Positions 45,314 to 53,900 of a stretch of 64,000 nt of DNA are shown one piece after another. Each line of letters opens with the position of its first letter. Within the stretch, counting starts at the first letter, position 1. The stretch spans positions 124,001-188,000 of the forward strand of contig NZ_JABAHZ010000009.1 in NCBI RefSeq assembly GCF_012641265.1, written 5' to 3'. The position numbers and the translations under genes are program-made. Under the pieces are notes generated by a model. The model saw only the letters and a list, made by a program, of their open reading frames with translations. It made no database searches and was not told where the DNA came from. Source of the DNA: Chitinophaga eiseniae. Its GTDB lineage: Bacteria > Bacteroidota > Bacteroidia > Chitinophagales > Chitinophagaceae.

Positions 45314-45332
45314 TACCATCAATTGTATGGTA
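45314..45332. promoter_or_regulatory. Putative HxlR operator palindrome
   Basis: TACCAT and ATGGTA half-sites flank a CAATTG core; the 19-nt site is symmetric apart from one extra T. It lies over the predicted transcription start and 18 nt before the hxlR ATG, in the spacer shared with the SDR gene, as expected for a regulator controlling both. Confidence 0.55.
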
Positions 45333-45350
45333 CGAACAAATATGTAAGTA

Positions 45351-45713
45351 ATGGCAACCAGGAAGATAAATTCTACATATACCCGCAACGAATCCACCAT
45401 CATTGAATGTGACCTTACCTACGCTGTTTACATGATAGGTGGCAGGTGGAAATTGCTCATACTTAGTAAACTGGAAGGCAAAACACTACGGTTCGGTGAA
45501 CTAAAAAAAGCATTCCCCTATATCACAGAACGTATGCTCACGCTGCAATTGAAAGCACTTGAACAAGACGGATTGGTAAAGCGCACCGTATACGCGGAAG
45601 TGCCACCCAGGGTTGAATATGAATTAACTGAGGTGGCACGGGAATTAGAACCGATCCTTAAAATGCTAAGTACCTGGGGTAACAAACAACGAAGCATGAC
45701 CACCATGAAGTAG
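45351..45713 (+). CDS. HxlR-family transcriptional regulator
   Basis: 120 residues. The winged HTH matches HxlR: CDLTYAVYMIGGRWKLLIL, then LRFGELKKAFPYITERMLT and LEQDGLVKR, then PPRVEYELTE. The conserved Cys of the family is in IECDL (residue about 21), which in related quinone- or aldehyde-sensing members is the redox switch. It is divergent to the SDR gene, with a palindrome between them. Sensing of an electrophile is inferred from the family. Confidence 0.93.
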   Translation: MATRKINSTYTRNESTIIECDLTYAVYMIGGRWKLLILSKLEGKTLRFGELKKAFPYITERMLTLQLKALEQDGLVKRTVYAEVPPRVEYELTEVARELEPILKMLSTWGNKQRSMTTMK

Positions 45714-45734
45714 GAATTCAACCGGTTCTGCTAT

Positions 45735-45765
45735 TTTGACCAATATCCCTCCTATATTACCTTTT
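45735..45765 (+). promoter_or_regulatory. Promoter candidate for the GH20 gene
   Basis: TTTG at 45735-45738, a 19-nt spacer and TACCTTTT at 45758-45765 (7 of 8 bases). The 5' leader to ATG 45881 would be about 110 nt. Confidence 0.45.
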
Positions 45766-45880
45766 ACATAACCGGGTACAGAAAATCACCCGGAAGTTAT
45801 TACATTAGATATGCGATAGCAACCGCTATTGCCAATGCCAGTCAGGCAGCCAATCAGTGAACAATGTTATTACATACCAA

Positions 45881-47971
45881 ATGAAAAAAACTTTTCTTAT
45901 TACCGGTTTAGCGCTGGGATTCTTTCAGGGTAATGCCTGGTCACAAACCACCAACCCCGCTCCATTTGTAATCCCAGGCCTACAGGAATGGCAGGGGAGC
46001 AAGGGACAATTTACCCTTCAACCGGCCAGTGCTATTGTTTTGGAGCCGGCATCGGCCCAGGCGCTATCTGCTACTGCGCAGGTGCTGCAACAGGACCTGT
46101 TGCCTTTAACCCATGGCATTTCTCTCTCTATTAAGACCGGCACACCCACTGCGGGCGATATTTTTCTCCGGCTGAACAGCGCAGATACCGCGCTCGGCAA
46201 AGAAGGCTACGTGGTAACTGCAGGAAAGGACGTGCTGCAAATAGCTGCACCAAGTACCCGGGGCGTGTTCTGGGGCACGCGTACGCTGCTGCAGGTATTG
46301 GAACAGGATAGTCTTCATACTCATTTTCCCTGCGGTACTGCAAGAGACTATCCCCGTTACGCTGTTCGCGGCTTTGTACTGGACGTAGGACGTAAGTTCT
46401 TCAGCCTCGACTTCCTCCGGCAGTATGTGAAATTCATGTCGTACTACAAGATGAATGATTTTCATATACACCTCAACGATAACGGCTTCAAGCAATTCTT
46501 TGGAAAAAACTGGGATAGCACCTATGCAGCTTTTCGCCTGGAAAGCGATTTCTATCCCGGGCTTACGGCTAAAGACGGCTCCTATACCAAACAGGAATTC
46601 AGGGACCTGCAGGCACTGGCAGCTTCCTATGGTGTGAATATAGTGCCGGAGATAGATGTGCCGGCACATTCTCTGGCGTTTACCAAACTTCGCCCCGAGA
46701 TTGGCAGCAAAAAATATGGGATGGATCATCTCGACCTGGATAACCCGGTTACCTACCAGGTCATCGACAGCGTATTCATGGAGTACCTGGCAGGACCTAA
46801 CCCGGTATTTACAGGCCAGGAAGTGCACATCGGAACAGACGAGTATGCCAAAGCCGCAGCAGAGCAATTCCGCGCATTTACCGACCATTACATACGCCTG
46901 GTAGAAAACTACGGAAAAAAGGTACGGGTCTGGGGCGCCCTCACACATGCCCAGGGCAATACCCCGGTGAAGGTAAAAGATGTGACGATGAATATGTGGT
47001 ATAACGGTTATGCCGATCCGGTAGCCATGAAAAAACTGGGATACAATATGATCTCTACCCCCGATGGATGGCTGTACATTGTTCCCGCGGCAGGTTATTA
47101 CTACGACTACCTCAATTTACCTCAACTATACAACAAATGGGAACCGGTACAGATAGGCGATGTAAGGTTTAATGACGGCGATCCGCAGGTCCTGGGCGGT
47201 TCTTTTGCCGTATGGAACGACCACGTAGGCAACGGCATTACCGAGCAAGACGTACATGACCGCGTATTCCCGGCTATGCAGGTCCTCTCTCAAAAAATGT
47301 GGAGAGGCGCCGACAGCACGCAAAGCTATGCCGTATTTGCCGCCCAAGCCGCTAATACCGGCGAAGGCCCTGGCGCCAATATGCGCGGCAAACTCAAAGG
47401 AAAGAATGGGCTGGTGTTACAATACGAACCTGGGAAAAATAAAAGCAAAGACAATTCCGGCAATCAAAGAAACCTGGGTAAAATAACCAATGCAGCCCTC
47501 CAGCACGACGGCCTGCATGTCAATGGAGGACGGAGTTTCGCACAAACGCCTGTTCGCGAAATCGGGTATGATTACACGGTGATGTTCACTGTTAAACCAG
47601 ATGCCGGTAATGCACCCAATGCCGTATTATTCAGCTCTCCCCACGCCACCGTTAAACTTAAACAACAGCAAACCGGTAAGCTGGGCTTCTCACGGGAAGG
47701 CTACGATTATACTTTCGATTATACCGTACCGGCTAATCAATGGACCAAGCTGGCTATCAGCGGGGATCACAAAGGCACCCGCCTGTACGTGAACGGGCAA
47801 TTGGTACAAAACCTGGAAAAGAAAAAGATAGGTTTTGCGGGCGTCAAAGATTCCATGATGATTGTGCAAACATTGGTATTCCCATTGCAAAATATCGGAG
47901 ACACTGCACATGCCTTCAAGGGAGTGATAAAAGATATACAGGTATGGAATACCGCAGATAAACTGAAATAG
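45881..47971 (+). CDS. GH20 beta-N-acetylhexosaminidase with LamG-like C-terminal domain
   Basis: 696 residues from ATG 45881, which directly starts a signal peptide (TFLITGLALGFFQGNAWSQ); an ATG at 45857 gives an 8-residue longer form. A GH20b-type domain (about 25-140) precedes the catalytic barrel (about 145-480). The catalytic pair is in EVHIGTDEY, D320-E321 from this start; most GH20 have GGDE, here the residue before Asp is Thr. The DFHIHLNDNGFKQF strand is also typical. The C-terminus (about 500-695) is a LamG/concanavalin-like jelly roll (VNGGRSFAQTPVREIGYDYT). It removes terminal GlcNAc or GalNAc from chitin fragments or glycoproteins. It stands alone between an HxlR regulator and a terminator. 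Confidence 0.92.
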   Translation: MKKTFLITGLALGFFQGNAWSQTTNPAPFVIPGLQEWQGSKGQFTLQPASAIVLEPASAQALSATAQVLQQDLLPLTHGISLSIKTGTPTAGDIFLRLNSADTALGKEGYVVTAGKDVLQIAAPSTRGVFWGTRTLLQVLEQDSLHTHFPCGTARDYPRYAVRGFVLDVGRKFFSLDFLRQYVKFMSYYKMNDFHIHLNDNGFKQFFGKNWDSTYAAFRLESDFYPGLTAKDGSYTKQEFRDLQALAASYGVNIVPEIDVPAHSLAFTKLRPEIGSKKYGMDHLDLDNPVTYQVIDSVFMEYLAGPNPVFTGQEVHIGTDEYAKAAAEQFRAFTDHYIRLVENYGKKVRVWGALTHAQGNTPVKVKDVTMNMWYNGYADPVAMKKLGYNMISTPDGWLYIVPAAGYYYDYLNLPQLYNKWEPVQIGDVRFNDGDPQVLGGSFAVWNDHVGNGITEQDVHDRVFPAMQVLSQKMWRGADSTQSYAVFAAQAANTGEGPGANMRGKLKGKNGLVLQYEPGKNKSKDNSGNQRNLGKITNAALQHDGLHVNGGRSFAQTPVREIGYDYTVMFTVKPDAGNAPNAVLFSSPHATVKLKQQQTGKLGFSREGYDYTFDYTVPANQWTKLAISGDHKGTRLYVNGQLVQNLEKKKIGFAGVKDSMMIVQTLVFPLQNIGDTAHAFKGVIKDIQVWNTADKLK

Positions 47972-47989
47972 CGGGCGTTTCTGAAACAT

Positions 47990-48031
47990 AAATGATATAC
48001 CCGGGCTCAAATGAGTCCGGGTATGTCATTT
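47990..48031. terminator. Bidirectional terminator between GH20 and TlpA-like genes
   Basis: Two 19-nt arms (47990-48008 and 48013-48031) pair along nearly the full length with an AAAT loop, a G-T pair and one mismatch. It lies 18 nt after the GH20 stop and before the convergent TlpA-like gene. U tracts are short (ATTT on each side). Confidence 0.75.
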
Positions 48032-48063
48032 ATGGCTGCTAATGTTTGTCAATGTAACGCCGC

Positions 48064-49317
48064 TTAGTGAATCAACTTCGATATTTCGGATGTTATCTGG
48101 TAAGCCGGCACAGCATCAACTCCGCTACCGAATTTCTTTACCAGCTTTCCTTCTTTATCAATAAGTAATAGAAATGGGAAACCGTCTACGAAAAATCTAT
48201 CGCTGATTAACTTATCTACCGGATCAATTCGCACATGTTGATCATTTTGCATAATCTGCGGCCATTCGATGCTATCCTGTACCATGGCTTTTCTGAGGTC
48301 TGTCTGCCTGGCATCGAAAGAGATGCCTATAATTTCCAAGTGATCCCTGTACTGCTGGTAAATTGCTTTCAGATCGGGGGTGAGCCGTCTGCAGGGCACA
48401 CACCAGGAAGCCCAGAAATCAAGTAAGACATACTTTCGCCCACGGTATTTACGTAATGAAATAGTATCTCCGGTAGTATTGATAGCAACAAAATTACTGG
48501 TTTCGCCTCCTAATGGGATCAACTTGACTTTCGTTAATTTTCGCGAAAGTTCAGTTCCAACAAAACTTCGTTTCAGCTTTTCCGGGAAGCTGTGCAGCAA
48601 AGCGCTGGCATAAGTAAACCCAATAGTCCCAGCCTGTACTTTACGTAATAAAATATTGGCGGTAAAATAAGAGTGCAAATGCCGTATCATAAATAACGAG
48701 TCAACTGCGTCTTTCTCCTTATATAGCGACGTCAACCTGGATGATAGCGAATCTATCTCGTGCTTTAGCTCCTTTTTGAGGACCACAGCAGAATCTTTCT
48801 TATCTTTTTTATATAACAACGCTATTGCGCTCATCCTTTCCTGAACAGGCGCTATAATAGCAGTTATGGGCGCCCTTAATTTGCGTAATCTCATCCTATC
48901 TTTATCAGTCGCAGAACCTTTCAATATTATTTCATTAAACTTATTGACAGCTGCGCTTAGGTACATCAGGGTGGGTTCCAGGTAAATTTCTCCAGAGTTT
49001 AGACTACCTATATCCGGACCTTCAGCTAAGGACTTCAAGGTAATAAACGCCATGCAAGGCTCAGCTATAGCGCCTTTTAAGAAAAAACGGCCGTCTTTTA
49101 CAACGCTACTATCCAACTTTCCGCGATTCTGATCATCGCGATAATATAAGTATACTTTGCCCGAATCCAGCCCTTTTATTTCACCACGGAGAAAGAATTG
49201 GGTATTTGATTGTGCCTGAATACCCCAAAAGACGAATAGCAAGGCTAATGTCATTAATCCCCTAATGACGTTACGCTGGCTAAAATAAGGAGCCCGAGAG
49301 CTGGATATATTATTCAT
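48064..49317 (-). CDS. TlpA-like thiol-disulfide protein with DUF4369-type N-terminus
   Basis: 417 residues. Signal peptide or anchor LMTLALLFVFWGIQAQ after a 20-residue N-terminal tail. A DUF4369-type domain (about 40-140; FFLRGEIKGLDSGKVYLYYR) and a helical spacer rich in Lys and Leu (about 150-260) lead to a thioredoxin fold of the AhpC/TSA-TlpA type (about 275-417) with VLLDFWASWCVPCRRLTP, so CVPC is the redox motif. Such proteins act in the periplasm on disulfides or peroxides. It starts 104 nt after the Cys-rich peptide gene on the same strand, so it could oxidise or isomerise that peptide. It is AT-richer than the PUL genes. Confidence 0.88.
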   Translation of the reverse strand: MNNISSSRAPYFSQRNVIRGLMTLALLFVFWGIQAQSNTQFFLRGEIKGLDSGKVYLYYRDDQNRGKLDSSVVKDGRFFLKGAIAEPCMAFITLKSLAEGPDIGSLNSGEIYLEPTLMYLSAAVNKFNEIILKGSATDKDRMRLRKLRAPITAIIAPVQERMSAIALLYKKDKKDSAVVLKKELKHEIDSLSSRLTSLYKEKDAVDSLFMIRHLHSYFTANILLRKVQAGTIGFTYASALLHSFPEKLKRSFVGTELSRKLTKVKLIPLGGETSNFVAINTTGDTISLRKYRGRKYVLLDFWASWCVPCRRLTPDLKAIYQQYRDHLEIIGISFDARQTDLRKAMVQDSIEWPQIMQNDQHVRIDPVDKLISDRFFVDGFPFLLLIDKEGKLVKKFGSGVDAVPAYQITSEISKLIH

Positions 49318-49421
49318 CTTAACCTCCTTAAAAAAATAAATGCTCAGGAATACCTGGATTTTGCCATATAAATTTAATCTAAATGTCAGACCCAGGTATT
49401 CATTTCAAAACCCATTGAATA

Positions 49422-49640
49422 CTAAAGGCAGTCTAAAAACGAAATACTGGGATCTGAAATACACTTTACCTGTGTACAAGTGCTTAGTTTATCTACGCCG
49501 CATTTATCTCCTGGGTCAGAGCACCCGGCAGAATTCTCACATCCTCCTCCTGAGCTTCCATCTCCACCTAAAATGTTTCTTAACTGATCCCTGGAGAGTA
49601 GCTCATGGGCAGGCAGATTACTTAATTTCAATTTTTTCAT
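49422..49640 (-). CDS. Cys-rich RiPP-like precursor with double-glycine leader (72 aa)
   Basis: 72 residues. The leader (residues 1-26, MKKLKLSNLPAHELLSRDQL then RNILGG) matches the Bacteroidota natural-product precursor type with KKLKL, an acidic/amide helix and a Gly-Gly cleavage site (TIGR04149-like). The core of 46 residues is Gly/Ser/Asp-rich and has six Cys (in GGGCENSAGC, GDKC, LSTC, QVKC and the C-terminal LDCL). Six Cys could make three disulfides or thioethers. The peptidase-containing ABC transporter that cuts such leaders is not in this window. The TlpA-like gene follows 104 nt downstream. No homologue is named. Confidence 0.72.
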   Translation of the reverse strand: MKKLKLSNLPAHELLSRDQLRNILGGDGSSGGGCENSAGCSDPGDKCGVDKLSTCTQVKCISDPSISFLDCL

Positions 49641-50067
49641 AAATGTTGCTTTTTAATGAAAGAATAAGAAAACTGTATATAGTAGGCGCTTAATCCAACA
49701 TAAGCAAGGAAAACTATCACGTGTATAGTATCTGGGGTATAAAATCGCCAGAATAAACCGGCAACATTTCTGTTGTAACAAATAGTGGTTTGCATAACGT
49801 ATAGAAAATAAAGGGTTACCTGGGTCTAAAATATTGGAAAAGATGCTGTACGCCACGGAACAACTAACATGGCAATTGAATTAAAGATAGGAACGACTGA
49901 TAATCTAAACCACCATTTAAATGACTTTTCCTGGTGCTTTTTTTACCTGGATCAAATCAAAGTGTGTGGCTGATGCTAATGCTTTCTTCAGCTCACAGCG
50001 CGGTATTTGTAAGAACAAGGAGGCAAAGCCGTTAGCTCCTTATTGGATAGGATTTCGCACCCAATAC
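49641..50067. other. AT-rich intergenic stretch
   Basis: No gene is supported; a 67-codon frame at 49653-49856 has no start context or domain. The left end should carry the promoter of the Cys-rich peptide gene, but no clear TAnnTTTG was seen. The right part leads to the promoter of the DUF6454-like gene. Confidence 0.5.
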
Positions 50068-50096
50068 TTGTTGTTAATTTTATAATATTAGCTTTA
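50068..50096 (+). promoter_or_regulatory. Promoter candidate for the DUF6454-like gene
   Basis: TTG at 50068-50070, an 18-nt AT-rich spacer and TAGCTTTA at 50089-50096 (7 of 8 bases of TAnnTTTG), about 44 nt before ATG 50140. Confidence 0.45.
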
Positions 50097-50139
50097 CTGG
50101 TATTTATGTAACATTACCTGCATAAACCTGGACAATAAA

Positions 50140-51072
50140 ATGCCTACAAGAAGAGATTTCCTAAAACATAGCCTGCTTCCTCTGGGCGCACTTTGCCTGT
50201 CACCAAACCTGGAAAGCCTCTCCCAACCCAAAAGGCAGGAAAGCCTTTTAAGCAAGCGGCTGAAATCCCTCACCCGGCATACTCCCTGGAACCAGGTGGC
50301 AGCTACCAAGATCCGGTTCAACACCTTCCATTGCCAGGGAATGGTGAGGATCGGAACAGATTGCTGGGTATCTTCTGTAGAGGTGCACCCCGGCAATGAT
50401 CGATCCTCCGGAGCAGGACACCTGTTTAAAATCGATGCTGATGGTAACCTGCTAGCGGATATTGCCGTTGGTGAAGGAGCGATCTTTCACCCCAGCGGCA
50501 TCGATTTCGATGGCACTCACATCTGGATAGCAGCCGCTGAATACCGGCCCGACAGCCGGTCTATTATTTACCGGTTCGATCCCCGCCAGATGGTCCTTGA
50601 AGAAGTGTTTAGATGGAATGACCATATCGGCGGCATTGCCAGGAATCCTGATGCCAATACTTTACACGGCATCAGCTGGGGTTCGCGCCGGTTCTATCAA
50701 TGGGCATTAAATGAAACAGGTAAGCTACGCCATACAAACGTCTCTCCCCTACCCAACCACGCATATTACATCGACTACCAGGATAATCAATACCTGGGAG
50801 GTGGGGAAATGCTTTATACGGGTCTTAGTACTTACAAGAGGCATGGAAAGCCCTCCTTTTCCCTGGGTGGAATAGAGATCATTGATCTCGAAAAATATCA
50901 GCCACTTCACCAGGTGCCGGTTGAATTGTGGTCGCCCGCTACGGATGCTGTTATGACACAAAATCCCAGCTTCTTTGAGCTGGGAGAAGGGGATAAAGTG
51001 CGGGGCTATTTTATGCCAGATGATAATGAGTCTACGTTGTTTGTTTACGAAGCATCCGCGGGATTGAGGTGA
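50140..51072 (+). CDS. DUF6454-like secreted beta-propeller protein with Tat-type signal
   Basis: 310 residues. The N-terminus has RRDFLKHSLLPLGALCLS, a twin-Arg motif (RRDFLK) and a hydrophobic stretch, so export by Tat is likely; the predicted cleavage is near residue 25-30. The rest shows repeated WD/kelch-like strands (GTDCWVSSVEV, IFHPSGIDFDGTHIWIAA, HIGGIARNPDANTLHGISWG) typical of DUF6454 proteins, a small beta-propeller family of unknown function. No catalytic motif is seen. It faces the next gene convergently with 4 nt between the stops. Confidence 0.72.
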   Translation: MPTRRDFLKHSLLPLGALCLSPNLESLSQPKRQESLLSKRLKSLTRHTPWNQVAATKIRFNTFHCQGMVRIGTDCWVSSVEVHPGNDRSSGAGHLFKIDADGNLLADIAVGEGAIFHPSGIDFDGTHIWIAAAEYRPDSRSIIYRFDPRQMVLEEVFRWNDHIGGIARNPDANTLHGISWGSRRFYQWALNETGKLRHTNVSPLPNHAYYIDYQDNQYLGGGEMLYTGLSTYKRHGKPSFSLGGIEIIDLEKYQPLHQVPVELWSPATDAVMTQNPSFFELGEGDKVRGYFMPDDNESTLFVYEASAGLR

Positions 51073-51076
51073 TTCA

Positions 51077-52228
51077 TCAATCTTGTGTCATGATGCTTTT
51101 AATAAACTCATGCTGTTTTTCTAGAAATTCCTTACCCGACATCCGTTGATCTCCCACCTTTGCCTTTGTAAGGCTGAATAAATTGGTGAAGATATAATTA
51201 TCAACAAGCGGATAAAGAGCTGCCTCACACCTCGCATAGGCGATAAATGCAGTAAGTTGACTGGCATTTAAGGATGATTTAATTAACGATAAAATATCCT
51301 TCCCCATAAAATATAAAGAGTTGGTATCGTAACCGCTACTGAAAATAGTCATCCCCTCTTTATTCCTGATGCCTGAATAAATCCCTTTATGTAATAGGTC
51401 CCACTGCATATGGGATACTCCAGGCACGTACTCTTTTATCTTTTGAATAAAAAAATCTATATTCTCCACTGTATCCTCTGGAAACACCTTATTTCTAAAT
51501 TGCCAATCTCCTTTAACAAAAGACTTATAATTCAAGGGAATGTTAAATCTATTGCTTACACTATCCTGAAACCGCTTCCATTTACGAAGATGCTCTTCGT
51601 AAACTCGCAGTTGTTGAAACTTGTTAACGGAACCATATTTAGCAACAATAAGATCCTGCAAAGAGGTGTACTCTTTTGATTTATACCAAAACCTGGCGGC
51701 TCCTATACCACGCTCGTTTGCCTCAAACAATATGTTTCTAGCATGCTTTTCATAATCCAAAAAATAACAGAAATAACTATTCTTAAAAGAGGCTCGCGTT
51801 GTCTCATGAACCTCGGCGACGAAGCCATCACCGTAGGCTAGTTGCGCAAATTCAGGCTTAGGTCCAAAGAAACCATATACTTTTAAAAAAGGATAGGCAA
51901 CTACACAAACCTCAGCAGAATCGTTAAATAATAGGCCGTTAAATGTTAACGTATCGCTTTCAACATTGATCACAAATTTAACAACAGGATAAATCTTAAC
52001 TGAATCAATCCGGGTATGCGGGTATTTTTTGTTCTCTAACCAACTCACCTCTTTTACATCCCAATTCTCCCATCCATATATCCAATTAATACTACTATCC
52101 GTTAATATTTTCGCATAATAGTTAACGGAGTCAATATTTGTTGCCTGAAAATGATGTTGAGCATTTAATTGATTACAAAAAAAGAAACAAACAAAAAGGG
52201 AGAAAGCGCCGGGGGATATATTTTCCAT
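51077..52228 (-). CDS. Secreted protein of unknown function
   Basis: 383 residues from ATG 52228, which starts a clear signal peptide (SLFVCFFFCNQLNAQ); the frame extends to 52303 but without a good start. I do not recognise a domain. The body is rich in aromatic residues and Lys/Asn, with a beta-rich first half and a helical second half (FQQLRVYEEHLRKWKRFQDS). Codon use is clearly AT-richer than in the neighbouring PUL genes, which suggests later acquisition. It ends 4 nt from the stop of the convergent DUF6454-like gene and is separated from PUL3 by a strong hairpin. Confidence 0.75.
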   Translation of the reverse strand: MENISPGAFSLFVCFFFCNQLNAQHHFQATNIDSVNYYAKILTDSSINWIYGWENWDVKEVSWLENKKYPHTRIDSVKIYPVVKFVINVESDTLTFNGLLFNDSAEVCVVAYPFLKVYGFFGPKPEFAQLAYGDGFVAEVHETTRASFKNSYFCYFLDYEKHARNILFEANERGIGAARFWYKSKEYTSLQDLIVAKYGSVNKFQQLRVYEEHLRKWKRFQDSVSNRFNIPLNYKSFVKGDWQFRNKVFPEDTVENIDFFIQKIKEYVPGVSHMQWDLLHKGIYSGIRNKEGMTIFSSGYDTNSLYFMGKDILSLIKSSLNASQLTAFIAYARCEAALYPLVDNYIFTNLFSLTKAKVGDQRMSGKEFLEKQHEFIKSIMTQD

Positions 52229-52304
52229 CTCTACATCTTTTGGGTTATTCAAGTTCGGGAGTTGACATAAGGTTATCGGCAATAAAAAGACTTCTGGCAA
52301 CATA

Positions 52305-52328
52305 GCCCGCAGGCATATACCTGCGGGC
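52305..52328 (-). terminator. Hairpin at the end of PUL3
   Basis: Arms 52305-52313 and 52320-52328 form a perfect 9-bp GC-rich stem with a 6-nt loop, 25 nt after the metalloprotease stop. A U-rich stretch (CTTTTTATTG) follows only about 17 nt further on the minus strand, so it is a less typical terminator. Confidence 0.55.
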
Positions 52329-52352
52329 CATCAACATATAAACATTCATCAC

Positions 52353-53879
52353 TCAATACGCGCCAATCTCCGCCAGCGAACAAGATTTCCCATCATCATA
52401 ACTGCTGGTGGTTACTATCCTGAAATACCTGGCATCTACCGGGGCTGTAAAAGAAATAAACTGGTCCATATCACTTTTTCTCAACGTAAATACACCTTGC
52501 GACGTCCAGCTACCGGTAGCGGTTTTCGTGTACACCGTCATTTCTTTGATACCTGGCCATACGCCCTGACGATCCCTGAAGGTAAGCCCTTTTAATAAGT
52601 GGGATGCTCCCATGTCGATCGTGAGCTGATGCGGGTGCGTAGGTTCTGATCCGCTATACTGTGTATGCCAGTAGGTAGATGGATCGTTATCCAGTGCGTT
52701 GGTAGCCGGATAACCGCTTTCCTCTGAATCTACATCAGCAATTATCCAACCCGTTTTCGGAATTTCAGGCTGCGAGCCAATAGCAGGGTCAAGTACCGGC
52801 TCCTGGTTAATAAACGAATAGTGATAGGAGACGATCGTTTGACGATAGCCATTATTACCTAGTACATCGACTCTCAGCTCATAGCCTCCCTCCAGGTTCC
52901 ACAGCTCATTTATCGGCGTGGAGATGCTAAAACTATCTGTTCCTATCGGAGCGGCCGACCAACTGGGCGTATCGTAAGAATCAGTGTTGGCATCCGGATC
53001 CTGGTACACGTTAATCCCATTCACCGGCTGGGCTGCAAAAAAACGCCCGGTGATCACCATGTTACCATTTGCGTAACTGATATGCACCTTCTTCGCATAC
53101 GTTTTAAAAGACTGCTGATAATTGGTTACTACCGTATTATTAAACAACTCGCAGTTGTTTAAAATAGCACAGGCGGCTTTCGTAAAAATAGCTCCCTTGG
53201 TGAAATCGGTCGTGCTCATTACAGAAGTACCTATCGTAGCGGCTTCGCTCCTTTTCTCCTTGTCGTGCGGCAACCCAAGGCCATGGCCCAGTTCATGCGC
53301 ATTGCCAGCTACCCAGTCAATTCCCGGTCCATACTGTTTGATATCGAGCTTGTCGTGGTCCAGTATAAATGCCCAGTTACCGATGCCATAGTAAGGAACA
53401 TCAGCATGGGTAACATCCGGTACCGGCGTGATCACGAGATAATGTTCACTTCTTTTTTCATCGGGATGCTGGTCAAAGTAGGCTTTAATTTCCTCCATCT
53501 CAGGTCCTGCGCCACCATCGTACTTGTACGAGGAGGCAGGATGGGCGCCATGAACCACGGAAAACATGACCTGTGTGCCAGCGGCATTTGTCTGTAATCC
53601 GAAAGATTTGTTACCAAACCCGTTACGCTTCATTTCCTTCCCATAAAAATCACGGAAGAAAAACAGCATATCAGTCATCCGCTCCCGGTAACGTACCAGG
53701 GTATCCTGCCCTTGTGGTACGAAGTACACTACATTCAGCTTATAAGTACTCTTGTTCACTTCCACGACCGGCTTTTCGCTATCCGTGGCTGTTCCGGAAT
53801 GCTTAGCACAGTAGGTAAACGGCAGCGTCAATCCCACCCCCAAAATATACATCCATAGGTTAACTCTTTTCATATGCAT
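52353..53879 (-). CDS. Metzincin-type zinc protease with C-terminal discoidin (F5/8) domain (PUL3)
   Basis: 508 residues. An N-terminal membrane/lipoprotein-like signal (LWMYILGVGLTLPFTYC, Cys24) precedes a protease domain (about 45-260). The metzincin zinc site HELGHGLGLPH gives H195, E196, H199 and H205, and SVMSTTDF after it is the expected Met-turn. A beta-sandwich (about 270-370) follows, then an F5/8-type discoidin domain (about 385-508; NALDNDPSTYWHTQYSGS). Discoidin modules bind sugars, so the protease probably works on glycoproteins at the cell surface. It is the last gene of PUL3, 21 nt after the DUF4959/discoidin lipoprotein gene, whose discoidin end is similar. A lipobox is not perfect (FTYC). 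Confidence 0.87.
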   Translation of the reverse strand: MHMKRVNLWMYILGVGLTLPFTYCAKHSGTATDSEKPVVEVNKSTYKLNVVYFVPQGQDTLVRYRERMTDMLFFFRDFYGKEMKRNGFGNKSFGLQTNAAGTQVMFSVVHGAHPASSYKYDGGAGPEMEEIKAYFDQHPDEKRSEHYLVITPVPDVTHADVPYYGIGNWAFILDHDKLDIKQYGPGIDWVAGNAHELGHGLGLPHDKEKRSEAATIGTSVMSTTDFTKGAIFTKAACAILNNCELFNNTVVTNYQQSFKTYAKKVHISYANGNMVITGRFFAAQPVNGINVYQDPDANTDSYDTPSWSAAPIGTDSFSISTPINELWNLEGGYELRVDVLGNNGYRQTIVSYHYSFINQEPVLDPAIGSQPEIPKTGWIIADVDSEESGYPATNALDNDPSTYWHTQYSGSEPTHPHQLTIDMGASHLLKGLTFRDRQGVWPGIKEMTVYTKTATGSWTSQGVFTLRKSDMDQFISFTAPVDARYFRIVTTSSYDDGKSCSLAEIGAY

Positions 53880-53900
53880 GTGTTATTTTATGAAAAATGA

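Noticed and set aside
49653..49856. 67-codon frame next to the Cys-rich peptide
   Set aside because: No signal, leader or domain, and AT-rich sequence gives such frames by chance.
50570..50590. GGTTCGATCC as a tRNA T-loop
   Set aside because: It is inside the DUF6454-like coding frame and no other tRNA arms are present around it.
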